Assembly (NCBI RefSeq): GCF_041381155.1
Contig: NC_091147.1
Span: forward strand, 11,409,030-11,473,029
Source: Argopecten irradians
Lineage: Eukaryota; Mollusca; Bivalvia; Pectinida; Pectinidae
Direction of reading: 5' to 3'
DNA: 64,000 nt
Shown: one piece after another, positions 1-12,688 of the stretch
Layout of the letters: the number at the start of each line of letters is the position of its first letter
How positions within the stretch are numbered: position 1 is the stretch's first letter
Program-made: the position numbers and the translations under genes
The notes under the pieces: model-generated
Database searches by the model: none
The model's input: the letters and a program-made list of their open reading frames with translations, nothing else
What the model was told of the DNA's origin: nothing

Positions 1-2149
1 TTTCTGAGTGGGCGTGGCCGACATTAAAAGTTTCAGTCGAGGGTTCATTCGACTTTGTTAGTCTGATCGTACGTCTACCATCTTCCCCGAGAATGTATAA
101 AAGCATGGTTAGCATGTGGTAATATATCCACTCATCATGGTAATGTATGCGTTTATTCCGACATTTTCTCACTAAAACCATCATCTATGTACCAGAAACA
201 TGCACTATACAGGTCTTTGTGTACATCTAACATGTATATGTTTGTGTGTGTACAGATCGAAGTTTTTAAAAGAATTGGGTACATTCACTAGCATGTCACG
301 CCTTAATTCCAAACTAGAAAATCAAGATGTCCGTCTGCAGACTGTTTTTGGCCTACTGGTTTATATGTACATGTAGTCCAAGGTTATAGTTGCCTTTGAA
401 AGTAATTTATAAGTACACTGTATATGATCCAAATTGGTGATGGAAACAACTACATGTAGTTAACGCACCGTGTATTCCCTTCATATATGTGGTGTCTATT
501 AAAATATAGGACTCTTGTCATTTGAAATAGAAATACAATGTATGTGTCATTATTCAAACATATGAACAAATTTGTGCCTTAGTTTGTGGTTGTTGAATAT
601 ACATGTAGATTAATGATTTTCCCCCCATATAAACAGCACCCTTCCATCAAAAAGTCTAAAATACAAAAATGACATTTGTGCATACAGATATTTTTGCATA
701 TGCTGTAATATCTGTCATGTGTTCTTTTTGCACCCTAGCCTCTGGAAATAAAACTGTTACATGCAACTTACCATCACTCAATGTATTCTTAATGTTTATC
801 CTACTTGTAATAGTTTAAATAAATGTATGTGAAGCCAAATCTTACATGGATTGATTTGTACCTTGAAAGGTTTGCTTTCTTCTGAAAGACTTTGTAAATG
901 ATGATAGTCAATTCATTCTAACCAGAATTTGTTAATGCCAATCATAATGTGTAGGCCTACCTTCTTGTAGATAGATACATGTATATTTCAATATTTCCAT
1001 TCAAAATGAAATGCACTCTTTACACATACTTCATAGCAATATGTTGTCGATTTATTAGATACATATATATGTATGCTGAAAGTGGACATAGTTTCAAATA
1101 AAAAATAAACAAATATGAAATGATCTAATCCTAAAAGCAGATGACAACAATAGGTACATGTATTTGTTGCTGTCTAAATGAAGAGGAAGCTGAATGAATG
1201 TACATGCATATACTTGCTTTTGTGTGTGTGTATATTTATGTGAATTGTATCCACCGCCTTCATGAAGAAGTTAAACCTGTTACCTCTTCCATTTTTGTGT
1301 TAATATTTTTAAAAGTAGATTGTAAACAATCAAATAAATTATTTATAGATTGATGATTACTATATAGTACAAATAATGCAAGTACATACATCAAACCATG
1401 TTGTGATACATACTGCCCAAAACAAAAGAAAACAATATCTTCAAATCTTGGTATTTCCAACTATATATATTTCCGAGATGACAAATATCTTGTGCATTGT
1501 CCTCACTAGCCTCATTGAATTGTCCCTTTACGGAAAGTGGCCATGACAATAACCCATAGGAAAACTGAAGCAATTTTACACTATGTAGCTTATATATATT
1601 AAGTCACATCATTAAAAACATTCAGGTTCATATGACCTTTTCCACTCAGTTTCCCTACCAATGCTTCCAGAATTGGTTCTTATTGAGGTTAGTTTCAAGC
1701 AAGGATTTATAAGTATCTGTGTCCTTGGTTTAAAGATTTTATAGCTCTCAAACCACTGTGACCTGGCTTTATGCATAATCGTCACTAAGTACATTGTTGT
1801 AAAATATACACTTTTGAATGTTGTCTGCATCTACGTTTGTTCATTTACACAATTACCACATTAATTTAGAATTTAGAGGAAGATAGATGGCATGTTTTCA
1901 GATGTGGTTTATTAGATGACAGCTTCAGTCTACAGGTACGGTACATACTTGTAGTCGGTTATGATAGATTTTTAAGTGAGGCATGCAGTTTACAGTTTAT
2001 GATTTTTCGTTTCCGCAATTTTTTTATGCATGAAAACACATATACTGTAAATGGATTAGGTAACAGGCTAAGTCTATATAAATCTTCTCCATAGTGGTGT
2101 AATACATACATATCAGTGTTCACCATGACCTGTTTTATGATGGCGGGCC
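1..2149. other. AT-rich DNA without recognisable genes
   Basis: No reading frame here exceeds about 70 codons and none resembles a protein I know. The stretch is AT-rich, with scattered tacatgta-type motifs and several AATAAA hexamers (for example near 748 and 819). It could be the 3' untranslated end of a gene lying to the left, but nothing proves that. Confidence 0.5.
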
Positions 2150-2185
2150 GCCATCGTAAAATTCTGCAGCGCCATCATTAAAAGA

Positions 2186-2712
2186 TTTGTTTGTTTGTTT
2201 GATTAATTAACGTCCTATTAACAGCTATGGTCATGTAAGGACGGCCTCCCATGTATGTGTGTTGCGTGTATGTTGTGCGAGGTGCATGTTTTGGGAGACT
2301 GCAGTATATTCATTTTGTGTCTTCTTGTATAGTGGAACTGTTGCCCTTTTTATAGTGCTATATCACTGAAGCATGTTGTCGAAAACACCAAGCAACACAA
2401 TCCACCCGGTCACATTATACTGACAACGGGCAAACCAGTCGTCCCACTCCCGTTGCGCTGAGCGCTAAGCAGGAGCAGAAACTACCACTTTTAGAGACTT
2501 AGGTGTGTCTCGGCCAGGGGACAGAACCCAGAGCCTTCCTCACAGGGGCGAGCGCTCAACCAAAGGCCAAAAGTGAGGTGGTGTCAAGGGAGACTCTAGG
2601 AAGAACAAAGTAATTTAGGGAGAAAGAAAAGATAATATCCTTAATTTAGTCGCCTTTTACGACCATGCAATAGGGGCAGCAGGTACAATTCTAACGCCCT
2701 ACCTGCAGGGCC
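2186..2712 (-). mobile_element. rep-A SINE-like element, near full length
   Basis: First copy of the commonest repeat in the window, 527 bp. On the plus strand it starts with (TTTG)n followed by GATTAATTAACGTCC and ends at CTACCTGCAGGG. In its sense orientation (minus strand) it therefore begins with a hairpin-forming head (GCAGGTA, 14-nt loop, TACCTGC) and ends with a (CAAA)n tail. About 150 bp from the head lie motifs weakly like tRNA A and B boxes (TTGAGTTGAGCG, then GGGTTCTGTCCCC). It encodes no protein. The short tail repeat, 5'-truncated copies and target duplications elsewhere argue for a LINE-mobilised SINE. A 13-bp direct repeat (gccatcgtaaaat) lies outside it at 2150-2162 and 2723-2735. 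Confidence 0.75.
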
Positions 2713-3469
2713 AATCGGTTACGCCATCGTAAAATATCCCTTGGTGAGCCCCTAGATTTTACCTTATGCTTGCGGGCAAATAGAACAATGGACTGTCGGG
2801 ACCCACTCTCACCTGAGTGTCTATATCGTACAGGGGTCAATGCACACACCATAGGTTATCTATAACGGTTAATTGATAAATTACGTACACATCCTAATTA
2901 GGTCTAGCGTGCAATGGTTGCGTATATCGCGGGTCGTGGTTTCTATCAACTCACATCGATAAGATGCATGTTTTGTAGTGATGATTATAGTATTCTATTT
3001 GATTCAAACGCCGAGTAGATAGTCATACGGTTTTTCAGAAGCTATCAAAGATGGCATAAAGTGCAGACATCGTTCAATATTAATAGCATGTTGATGAAGA
3101 AAAAACACAAAACTTATCAGCTATATATATTACTATTGAAATTAAAAGTTAACTGATTCTAACACAATCCATGATGAGTTGCAATGCAAATGAGCGGTTA
3201 CACCATAGAAGTTTATACGACATGTGTTTGCTCAAGCAGGCCTAACCGTTATGTATGCACTGTGTGAAGTTATAGCACACAATGGAAAAAATAGGATCAT
3301 GATCTCCATAAAATAATCAGTTAATTATATAATGTTGTTGAAATGTCTAAATACTCTGCTCCTGTCTGATTTCATTTTTAAACAAATTGATTAAGAAAAT
3401 CGATCTTATTTCCTGGGTCATCTGCAGGCATTACAATATTGATTATATTATTTTAGTTTTATTTAACTA

Positions 3470-3471
<2 letters not shown>

Positions 3472-3507
<36 letters not shown>

Positions 3508-3528
3508 CACACACACACACACACACAC
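3472..3528. repeat. (CA)n microsatellite of unit A
   Basis: Almost uninterrupted CA dinucleotides with one CCCT interruption. Its length differs from the matching tracts in units B and C. Short frames across it are translated repeat, not genes. Confidence 0.95.
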
Positions 3529-3901
3529 TTTTTCCTTTCCTGCGTAGAAATCACTACATTTATTGGAATTTTTGGCCCTGAAATGTATTTGTTGTTCGAT
3601 TGTGATAATTTTGATATTTTTTTCGGTTGAAAAATGTCAATGTTATGACTATTTTTCAATTTTTCAGTCAAATTCGAGATGGCGGCCATCTTGATGACGT
3701 CATAAACGGAAGTTCATCCCAACTTTTGCAATGTTAACATTGTTATTTGTGATCAGTGAGTCATAAGGGTTCAGAAAAATATTGGTTCGGAGGTTTGGGG
3801 GGGGGGGGGGGGGGGTTCATGTGGGACCCTCCTAGCCCATGGCCTATAGTTTTTGCACTAAATTTAACTTGACAGTTAATAATATTCTTTCATGTGGTTT
3901 A

Positions 3902-4020
3902 ACCAACAGTTCAATATCCAAACGTAAACTCACATACACCTCTAACGTTTCGTAATTAACGACCAACAGTTCAATATCCAAACGTAACTCGCATACACCT
4001 CTAACGTTTCGTAATTAACG
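3902..4020. repeat. 60-bp tandem duplication inside unit A
   Basis: Two adjacent copies (3902-3961 and 3962-4020), each starting accaacagttcaatatcc and ending gtaattaacg, differ by a few bases. A slightly altered version is present in unit B around 6371-6488. Confidence 0.85.
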
Positions 4021-4779
4021 AGTTTTAAGCGAAAGTCGGCTGACGTCCACTTTCAAACAATGGCTCTGTCCATGTAAACCGGAAGTTGCTTTACTCCGGG
4101 CGCCACTATCGCTTTACAAAGGGCGATAACTCAAAAAAAGTTATATGGATACGTCTATAGTCTCCCGTAGTCAAGGACAGGGAACTGTCGCAAAATAGAC
4201 CATGGCTATTATCAAATTGCATTCCTAGTAATTATCATGTGGTGTACTAAATACTGACAAATAGTTTGTACTTTGTATACTATATATAGACAGCCATATT
4301 TAACACCTAATTCATTACATTTATGTACTTTTATGTATTCCTACAGCATAATTTAGAAGTGAAATGCAATTTTTTTTCGAATTGTATCAGGAAAAGTATT
4401 TGAAAATTCAACTATCAGCCAGGGAAATGGACTCTGCAGGATTTGGACAGGATCATTAACTAAAAACAGGAAATATGGCTTAATTTAATTTAAGAACCCA
4501 ATTAACTTGAAATGGAAATAGAAGCATTCAAATATGCTCGCAGTTATTGTGTTTGTTAATGATTTAAATTTGTAAAAGTGATGCTAATTGCTAACATCCG
4601 TGTCATAATAGTTTCATGTGTGAACAATGACCATACTAGTGTTGAACATCATTACATTAACAATATAGACAGGATTCATTAAATTCATGTGTATGTTATG
4701 GTCATTGTGGTTAAGGGAATGTATGCTTAATTTGAAATTTGTTATTATTTATTTGTCATTTGAGGGCTATGATGTCAAG

Positions 4780-5245
4780 GTTTGTTTGTTTGATTGATTA
4801 ATTAACATCCACGGTCATGTAAGGACGCCCCCCATGTATGCGGTGTGTTGCGTGTATGTTGTGCGAGGTGCGTGTTTTGGGAGACTGGTATGTTAGTGTC
4901 GTGTCTTCATGTATAGTTGAACTGTTGCCCTTTTTATAGTGCTATAAGCTGAAGCTTGCCGCCATAGACAACAAGCAACATGCCCCACCCAGGTCACATT
5001 GTACTGACAACGGGCGAACCAGTCGTCCCACTCCCGGTATGCTGAGCGCTAAGCCGGAGCAGAAGCTACAACTTTTATAGACTTCGGTGTGTCTCGGTCA
5101 GGGGACAGAACACAGCCAGAGCCTTCCTCACAGGGGCGAACGCTCAACTCAAGACCAAAAGTGAGGCGGTGCCAAGGGAGATTAAAGTCATTTAGGGAGA
5201 CGAGAAAAATAAAATTCTAAATTTAGTAGCCTTTTACGATCATGC
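4780..5245 (-). mobile_element. rep-A copy at the head of tandem unit B
   Basis: Antisense copy starting with TTTGTTTGTTTG and running to ttacgatcatg. The last part of the family sequence, with the CTGCAGGG end, is missing. The break joins catg directly to ctgtcggg of the flanking unit, so an internal deletion separates it from the unit A arrangement. Confidence 0.8.
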
Positions 5246-5947
5246 TGTCGGGCCCAACACTCTCACCTGAGTGTAATATATCTGTACAGGGTCAATGCAC
5301 ACACCATAGGCTATCTCTATAACGGTTAAATTGATAAATTACGTACACATCCTAATTAGGTCTAGCGTTGCAATGGTTGCGTATATCGCGGGTCGTGGTT
5401 TCTATCAACTCACATCGATAAGATGCATGTTTTGTAGTGATGATTATAGTATTCTATTTGATTCAAACGCCGAGTAGATAGTCATACGGTTTTTCAGAAG
5501 CTATCAAAGATGGCATAAAGTGCAGACATCGTTCAATATTAATAGGCATGTTGATGAAGAAAAAACACAAAACTTATCAGCTATATTATATTACTATTGA
5601 AATTAACAGTTAACTGATTCTAACACACACAATCCATGATGAGTTGCAATGCAAATGAGCGGTTACACCATAGAAGTTTATACACGAGGGGTGAGTGGGG
5701 CATGTGTTTGCTCAAGCAGGCCTAACCGTTATGTATGCACTGTGTGAAGTTATAGCACACAAAGGAAAAATAGGTTTCATGATCTCCCATAAAATAATCA
5801 GTTAATTATATAATGTTGTTGAAAGGTCTAAATACTCTGCTCCTGTCTGATTTCATTTTTAAACAAATTGATTGAGAAAATCGATCTTATTTCCTGGGTC
5901 ATCTGCAGGCATTACAATATTGATTATATTATTTTAGTTTTATTTAA

Positions 5948-5962
5948 CACACACAACACACA

Positions 5963-6016
<54 letters not shown>

Positions 6017-6043
6017 CACACACACACCACACACACACACACA
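5948..6043. repeat. (CA)n microsatellite of unit B
   Basis: Long CA/ACACC tract, about 96 bp. It corresponds to the tract at 3472 but is considerably longer. Confidence 0.95.
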
Positions 6044-7268
6044 ACTTTTTCCTTTCCTGCGTAGAAATCATTACATTTATTGTGGAATTTTGGCCCTGAA
6101 ATGTATTTGTTGTTCGATTGGTGATAATTTTGATAGTCAAATTCGAGATGGCGGCCATCTTTATGACGTCATAACCGGAAGTTCATCCCAACTTTTGCAA
6201 TGTTAACATTTTTATTTGTGATCAGTGAGTCATAAGGGTTCAGAAAAATATTGGTTCGGAGGTTTGGGGGGTGGGGGGGGGGGGGGTTCATGTGGGACCT
6301 CCTAGCCCATGGCCTATAGTTTTGGCACTAAATTTAACTTGACAGTTAATAATATTCTTTCATGTGGTTTAACCAACAGTTCAATATCCAACTACGTAAC
6401 TCACACTTACACCTCTAACGTTTCGTAATTAACGACCAACAATATCCAAACGTAACTCGCATACACCTCTAACGTTTCGTCAATTAACGAGTTTTAAGCG
6501 AAAGCCGGCTGACGTCCACTTTCATACAATGGCTCTGTCCATGTAAACCGGAAGTTGCTTTACCCCGGGCGCCACTATCGCTTTACAAAGGGCGATAACT
6601 CAAAAAAAGTTATATGGATACGTCTATAGTCTCCCGTAGTCAAGGACAGGGAACTGTCGCAAAATAGACCATGGCTATTATCAAATTGCATTCCTAGTAA
6701 TTATTATGTGGTGTACTAAATACTGACACGAGTCGTGTATACCGACAAATAGTTTGTACTTTGTATACTATATAGACAGCTATATTTAACACCTAATTCA
6801 TTACATTTATGTACTTTTATGTATTCCTACAGCATAATTTAGAAGTTAAATGCAGATTTTTTTTTCGAATTGTATCAGGAAAAGTATTTGAAAATTCAAC
6901 TATCAGCCAGGGAAATGGACTCTGCAGGATTTGGACAGGATCATTAACTAAAAACAGGAAATATGGCTTAATTTAATTTAAGAACCCAATTAACTTGAAA
7001 TGGAAAAAGAAGCATTCAAATAGGCTTGCAGTTATTGTGTTTGTTAAAGATTTAAACTTGTAAAAGTGATGCTAATTGCTAACATCTGTGTCATAATAGT
7101 TTCATGCGTGAACAATGACCATACTAGTGTTGAACATCATTACATTAACAATAATAGACAAGATTCATTAAATTCATGTGTATGTTATGGTCATTGTGGT
7201 TAAGGGAATGTATGCTTAATTTGAAATTTTTTATTATTTATTTGTCATTTGAGGGCTATGATGTCAAG

Positions 7269-7783
7269 GTTTGTTTGATTGATTAATTAACATCCACGGT
7301 CATGTAAGGACGGTCTCCCATGTATGCGGCGTGTTGCGTGTGTGAAGTGCGTTTTTGTTTTGGGAGACTGGTATGTTAGTGTCGTGTCTTCATGTATAGT
7401 TGAACTGTTGCCCTTTTTATAGTGCTATATCACTGAAGCTTGCCGCCATAGAAAACAAGCAACATGCCCCACCCAGGTCACATTGTACTGACAACGGGCG
7501 AACCAGTCGTCCCACTCCCGTTATGCTGAGCGCTAAGCCGGAGCAGAAACTACAACTTTTATAGACTTCGGTGTGTCCCGGTCAGGGGACAGAACACAGC
7601 CAGAGCCTTCCTCACAGGGGCGAACGCTCAACCAAAGGCCAAAAGTGAGCGTGGTGTCAAGGGAGACTCTAGGAAGAACAAAGTAATTTAGGGAGAAAGA
7701 AAAGATAATATCCTAAATTTAGTCGCCTTTTACGACCATGCAATAGGGGCAGCAGGTACAATTCTAACGCCCTACCTGCAGGG
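7269..7783 (-). mobile_element. rep-A copy at the head of tandem unit C
   Basis: Antisense copy, near full length, from the (TTTG)n tail to CTACCTGCAGGG. Its first half resembles the unit B copy. Its second half and right flank match unit A, including the ccaatcggttacgccatcg flank. Confidence 0.8.
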
Positions 7784-8570
7784 CCAATCGGTTACGCCAT
7801 CGTAAAATATCCCTTGGTGAGCCCCTAGATTTTACCTAATGCTTGCGGGCAAATAGAACAATTGGACTGTCGGGACCCACTCTCACTGAGTGTCTATATC
7901 GTACAGGGGTCAATGCACACACCATAGGGCTATCTATAACGGTTAATTGATAAATTACGTACACAATCCTAATTAGGTCTAGCGTGCAATGTTGCGTATA
8001 TCGCGGGTCGTGGTTTCTATCAAACTCACATCGATAAGATGCATGTTTTGTAGTGATGATTATAGTATTCTATTTGATTCAAACGCCGAGTAGATAGTCA
8101 TACGGTTTTTCAGAAGCTATCAAAGATGGCATAAAGTGCAGACATCGTTCAATATTAATAGCATGTTGATGAAGAAAAAACACAAAACTTATCAGCTATA
8201 TATATTACTATTGAAATTAAAAGTTAACTGATTCTAACACAATCCATGATGAGTTGCAATGCAAATGAGCGGTTACACCATAGAAGTTTATACGACATGT
8301 GTTTGCTCAAGCAGGCCTAACCGTTATGTATGCACTGTGTGAAGTTATAGCACACAATGGAAAAAATAGGATCATGATCTCCATAAAATAATCAGTTAAT
8401 TATATAATGTTGTTGAAATGTCTAAATACTCTGCTCCTGTCTGATTTCATTTTTAAACAAATTGATTAAGAAAATCGATCTTATTTCCTGGGTCATCTGC
8501 AGGCATTACAATATTGATTATATTATTTTAGTTTTATTTAACTACTCACACACCACACACACACACACAC
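7269..8570. repeat. Tandem unit C, left half only
   Basis: Third unit, nearly identical to unit A up to the (CA)n tract at 8546-8576. Beyond that the sequence stops matching cleanly and becomes an interleaved mixture. Confidence 0.8.
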
Positions 8571-9775
8571 ACACAACATTCTCTTTTTCATTCCAGTAGG
8601 CTAATGACACAATGATTCATTTCATCGAATCATTTCCTGGTAGATTAGGATTGTTGTATTTGGACAATTTTTAAATTTATGGCTGAAATTATTTTTTTTT
8701 TTATAATTTTTGACATCAAAGAGATGGCATCATCTGATGACGTTTAACCGGAAAGTTGCAGAAATACATGTTATGCCGTGTTAAAATTTTTTTTGGTGAA
8801 TAAGATAAATCATAATCAAATAAAAAATATTTTCGGAGGTTTTGTAAATCTATTCACCAGCGAAAAAAAAGTGGGCAAGTCCATATTAAAACTAAAGATA
8901 ACTTGCATTGTTTCTTTATTGTTTAACCAAGCCAGTTAATTGTTTTAATTTTTCTAGAATTACAATTCAAGAAATTCATAGGACCAAAAATAGTCGAACG
9001 TTAACTCGCATACATCAAATTTCGTAATTAACTTGTATTTTTTGATTATTTTACACTTCTCCAATGGCTCTGCAGGTAGGGCCAAGAATTGTACCTGCTG
9101 CCCCTATTAGCATGATCGTAAAACTATCGACTTACAATTTAGGATCTTATCTTTTCTTTCAAAAAAAATTACTTTGTGGATCGTCCTCCTAGAGTCTCCC
9201 TTGATCAGGACAGGGAAACTTTTGGCCTTTGGTTGACCAAGGCTATTTATCAAATCGCATTCCTAGGAAGTTTTGCTAATGTGGTGTTCTAAATCCCCTG
9301 GCCATCGAGACATAACCGACCAATAGTCTTGTACTTTGTAAAATCTATGAAGCCATATTTAACACACCTAACATCAACAATTTATAACTTTTATGTAATG
9401 TCAAGCAATTATGGAATAAATTGAAATTTTTTAACTATTGTACAAAGAAAAGTATTTGACCAATTCAAATCACTTCTCATTCGCTCTGGGTTTGTCCCCT
9501 AGCCGAGACATCATTAACTAAAAAAGTTGTAATTCTGGCTCCGGCTTAAGCTCCCAATAACGGAAATGGAAAATAGACTGGTTTGCCCGTTCGTCAGTAT
9601 ATTGAATTTGTAAAGGGTGAGGTTGTTGCTTGATGTCTTTGGCATGCTTACCGTGATATAGTTTCATTATAAAAATCAAAATTCACTATACAAGAAGAAC
9701 ACATTACATGAACATATACCGACGGGTACCTCGCATCAACGTGTGCAATGTTGTCAAACAAAATGGTCCTATTTT
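8571..9775. other. Interleaved mosaic of tandem unit and sense rep-A
   Basis: Short runs of two known sequences alternate in order. One is the right half of the tandem unit (compare 3540-4790). The other is rep-A in sense orientation (compare 31617-32130). Near 9223, acttttggcctttggttg is rep-A, and near 9250, tcaaatcgcattcctag is the unit. Around 9490, gtcccctagccgagaca is rep-A and catcattaactaaaa is the unit. Both sequences advance in register through the whole stretch. Natural recombination does not produce this pattern. It is what a consensus caller gives when reads from two non-homologous alleles are forced into one alignment. Confidence 0.75.
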
Positions 9776-10248
9776 ACAGCTACGGGTAAGGACGGCCACC
9801 CATGTATGCGGTGTGAGCTTGCATGTATGTTGTGCGAGGTGAGTGTTTTGGGAGACTGCGGTATACTAATGTAGTGTCTTCTTGTATAGTGGAACTGTTG
9901 CCTTTTTTAAGTGCTATATCACTGAAGCATGCCGCCGAAGACACCAAGCAACACACCCCACTCGGTCACAATGGGGGAACCAGTCGTCCTTCTCCCTGTA
10001 TGCGGAGCGCCAAGCAGGAGCAGAAACTACTACTTTTATATACTTTGTGTCTCGGCCAGGGGACAGAACCCAGAGCCTTCCTCACAGGGGCGAACGCTCA
10101 ACTCAAGACAAAAGTGAGGCGGTGCCAAGGAGGCATTAGAAACTTCTTAAAGTCAGTTAGGAAGAAGAGAAAATTCTATATCTAAATTTATCGCCTTTTA
10201 CGATCATGCAATAGGGGCAGCAGGTACATAATTTACGCCCTAATTGCA
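9776..10248 (-). mobile_element. rep-A copy, tail merged into the mosaic
   Basis: Antisense copy from acagctacgggtaaggacgg to acgccctaattgca, fairly clean in the middle. The (TTTG)n tail is not legible because it runs into the interleaved stretch. Frames of 60-120 codons here are spurious readings through the repeat. Confidence 0.7.
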
Positions 10249-11390
10249 AAAAGGCAATATACAGGAAACCTAGCAATGGTGCTTGCAAAGCCTTTATATC
10301 AGGACAAATGTGTTCCGGATTCGTAAAATTTTTGACTCAGGAAATTAAGAACGATTCCAAAATTGATCTAACATATCTAATCTGACCCAGATTATGTGTA
10401 TTATGAAGACACAGTATTTTATGAATGTATTTAATCTATTTCACTGAAAGCGGCATTAAATTTAAGTGCTTAACGACCCAGTTTCAATATCCAAACGTAA
10501 CTCGCTACACCTATGTAACGCTTGTAATTAACGACCTCTTTAAGCTACAAATGCCGGCTGACGTATTACTTTCATACAATGGCTCTGTCATGTAAATTGC
10601 CGCTCAAAAGTGCTTACCCCGGGCGCCACTGACGCATTTCATAGGGGCGATAATCAAAAAAGTTATATGGTACGTAGTTAGTTAGGAATTGTCCCCCGTA
10701 GTCGCCCGACAGGGAACTGTCGCACCACCATAGACCATGGCTTTTTTTATCAAATGAATTGCATTCCATGTAATTATTATGTGGTGTACTAAATACTGAC
10801 ACGAGTATGTATACCCGACAAATAGTTTTGTACTTTGTTAAGACTATATAGACAGCTATAATAAACTAATTCATTACATTTAGTACTATGTACTTTTATG
10901 TATTCCTACAGCAAAATTTAGACAGTTAAATAGATTTTTTTTTTTCGAATTGTATCAGGGTATTTGAAGATTCAACACAGCTCTAGGAAATGGACTCTGA
11001 GGATTTGGACAGGATCATTAACTAAAAACAGGAAATATGCTTAATTTAATTTAAGAACCCAGTGTTATTAACTTGAAATTGAAATAAAGCATTCAAATAC
11101 ACTTCAGGACAAAATTGTGTTTTAAATAAACCATGGAGGGAACTTGTAAAACCATTAATTGCTCCTGATCAGTGTCAAATAGTTTTCATGAGAGTGAAGC
11201 ATGACCATAATAGTTGTTGTACAACTTCATTACATTAAAGGGAATAATAGACAAATTCATTAAATATCCATGTGTATACTTATAATATTGTGGTTTAAAT
11301 GTTGTCCATTTGAAATTTTGGAATTTTGATATTGTAATTCTGGCTATGATGTCAAGGTTTGTCAATCAAGATTAATTAAAAAATATGTTC
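10249..11390. repeat. Corrupted copy of the tandem unit (unit D)
   Basis: From about 10480 the order matches the right part of unit B, including the B-specific cacgagt...gtatacc insertion near 10800. It contains many small insertions and losses. It ends at ggctatgatgtcaagg (11342-11357), the same boundary that precedes rep-A in units B and C. 10249-10480 holds nothing I recognise. Confidence 0.6.
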
Positions 11391-12128
11391 TTGTAAAGGC
11401 ACATTGTCTCCCATAAATGCGGCGTGTAGCGATTATTTTGAATGCGTTTTGTTCACTGGGAAATAAATGTTATTTTTTCGTGTTTTCATGTATAAAGTTG
11501 AACTGTTCTTATTGTTATAGTGCTATCTATCAATGAAGCATGCCGCATTATAGACAATCTGTTTGCCCCACGAAGGACCAGGTCCTGTTGTATGTCAAAC
11601 GGGCGAACCATTCTCCGCAAATTATTGAAGATTATCAGAAATATTATCTATTGTAAATGGTTACCGGTGTGATGGTCATTTACATATCACAATGTAGTAT
11701 TCCTCACAGATGAATTTGAAGACCAAATGTGAGGCGTTATTGTCATTGTTTGATTTTTCGGAAATAATATAGTTGTCATTGTAGAAGACGGCCCTAATAA
11801 AATTAAATTGTTGCTATTACGATCATGCAAGAATCAATATATTTTATTGATACAAAAGCATATTTGAAATGTATCCATTGATTTTTGAATAGAAATACAG
11901 TGGTCAAAGTGATAATTTTTTGTACTCCACACAATGTAATAATATTCTTTATGTCATTGAGGAATATTAACATTCATGGTTCATTGTCAGATGTAAGCTC
12001 AAAAATTGTCATGTCTCTGTAAAATTTTCAAGCATTTACCATTTAGGCGGCTTCTGGAGCAGCATTTGTAATGCTATATCAGTGTCCGGTTGCCATTTAG
12101 CACTTAATCTGATGTACCATGCCAGCCA
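11391..12128. other. Interleaved mosaic of antisense rep-A and AT-rich DNA
   Basis: Rep-A words occur in the right order (tgtctcccataaatgcggcg near 11408, gaagcatgccgc near 11535, cctcacag near 11703, ttacgatcatgca near 11817). They are separated by AT-rich words that do not belong to rep-A. The pattern is the same as at 8571-9775, but the partner sequence is not identified. The last 100 bp are simply AT-rich. Confidence 0.55.
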
Positions 12129-12688
12129 TTGTTTGTTTGTTGATTAATTAACGTCCTATTAACAGCTATGATCATGTAAGGACGGCCTCCCATGTATGCG
12201 GTGTGTTGCGTGTATTTTGTGCGACTGTGTGTGCATTCAGGAGGAGGATAATACATTCTTTGGTGGGAGACTGTGAGGTATATCATGTTGTGTCTTCTTG
12301 TATAGTGGAACTCTTTTGCCCTTTTTATAGTGCTATTATCACTGAATGGGCATGCCGCCGAAGACACCAAGCAACACACCCCACCCGGTCACATTATACT
12401 GCCCAACGGGCGAATCAACGACCCACTCCCTGTGCTGACGCTAAGCAGGAGCCAGAAACTACCACTTTTTTTAGACTTTGGTGTGTCTCGGCCAGGGGAC
12501 AGAACCCAGAGCCTTCCTCACAGGGGCGAACGCTCAACTCAAGGCCAAAAGTGAGGCGGTGCCAAGGGAGGCATTAGGAAAGATAAAGTCATTAAGGAAG
12601 AATAGAAAAGATAAGGTCCTAAATTTAGTCGCCTTTTACGATCATGCAATAGGGGCAGCAGGTACAATTCTAACGCCCTACCTGCAGT
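12129..12688 (-). mobile_element. rep-A copy
   Basis: Antisense copy from (TTTG)n to cctacctgcagtgcc. It carries extra bases near 12230-12260 (aggaggataatacattc) that are not in other copies. Confidence 0.75.

Larger units (their letters stand above)
2186..4779. repeat. Tandem unit A (about 2.5 kb)
   Basis: First of three nearly identical head-to-tail units. It holds a rep-A copy, a unique-looking body with a (CA)n tract, a poly-G run at 3797-3815, a 60-bp internal duplication, and an end segment around gggctatgatgtcaagg. The sequence from about 2831 reappears from about 5289 and 7906 with few changes. No coding capacity was recognised. Confidence 0.85.
4780..7268. repeat. Tandem unit B (about 2.5 kb)
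   Basis: Second copy of the unit. It differs from A by the truncated rep-A, a longer (CA)n tract and small insertions such as the extra cacgagtcgtgtataccga near 6726. The high identity means either a recent tandem duplication or two haplotypes placed in series by the assembler. Confidence 0.85.

Noticed and set aside
5868..6206. Frame of 112 codons rich in His-Thr
   Set aside because: It is the translation of the (CA)n microsatellite and its flanks; the copy in unit A breaks the frame.
2786..8570. Regularly spaced repeats considered as a CRISPR-like array
   Set aside because: The repeats are 2.5 kb apart, contain microsatellites, and sit in animal-type DNA. No short repeats with unique spacers exist in the window.
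9823..10185. 120-codon frame as a novel gene
   Set aside because: It reads through an antisense rep-A copy next to an unreliable mosaic stretch.
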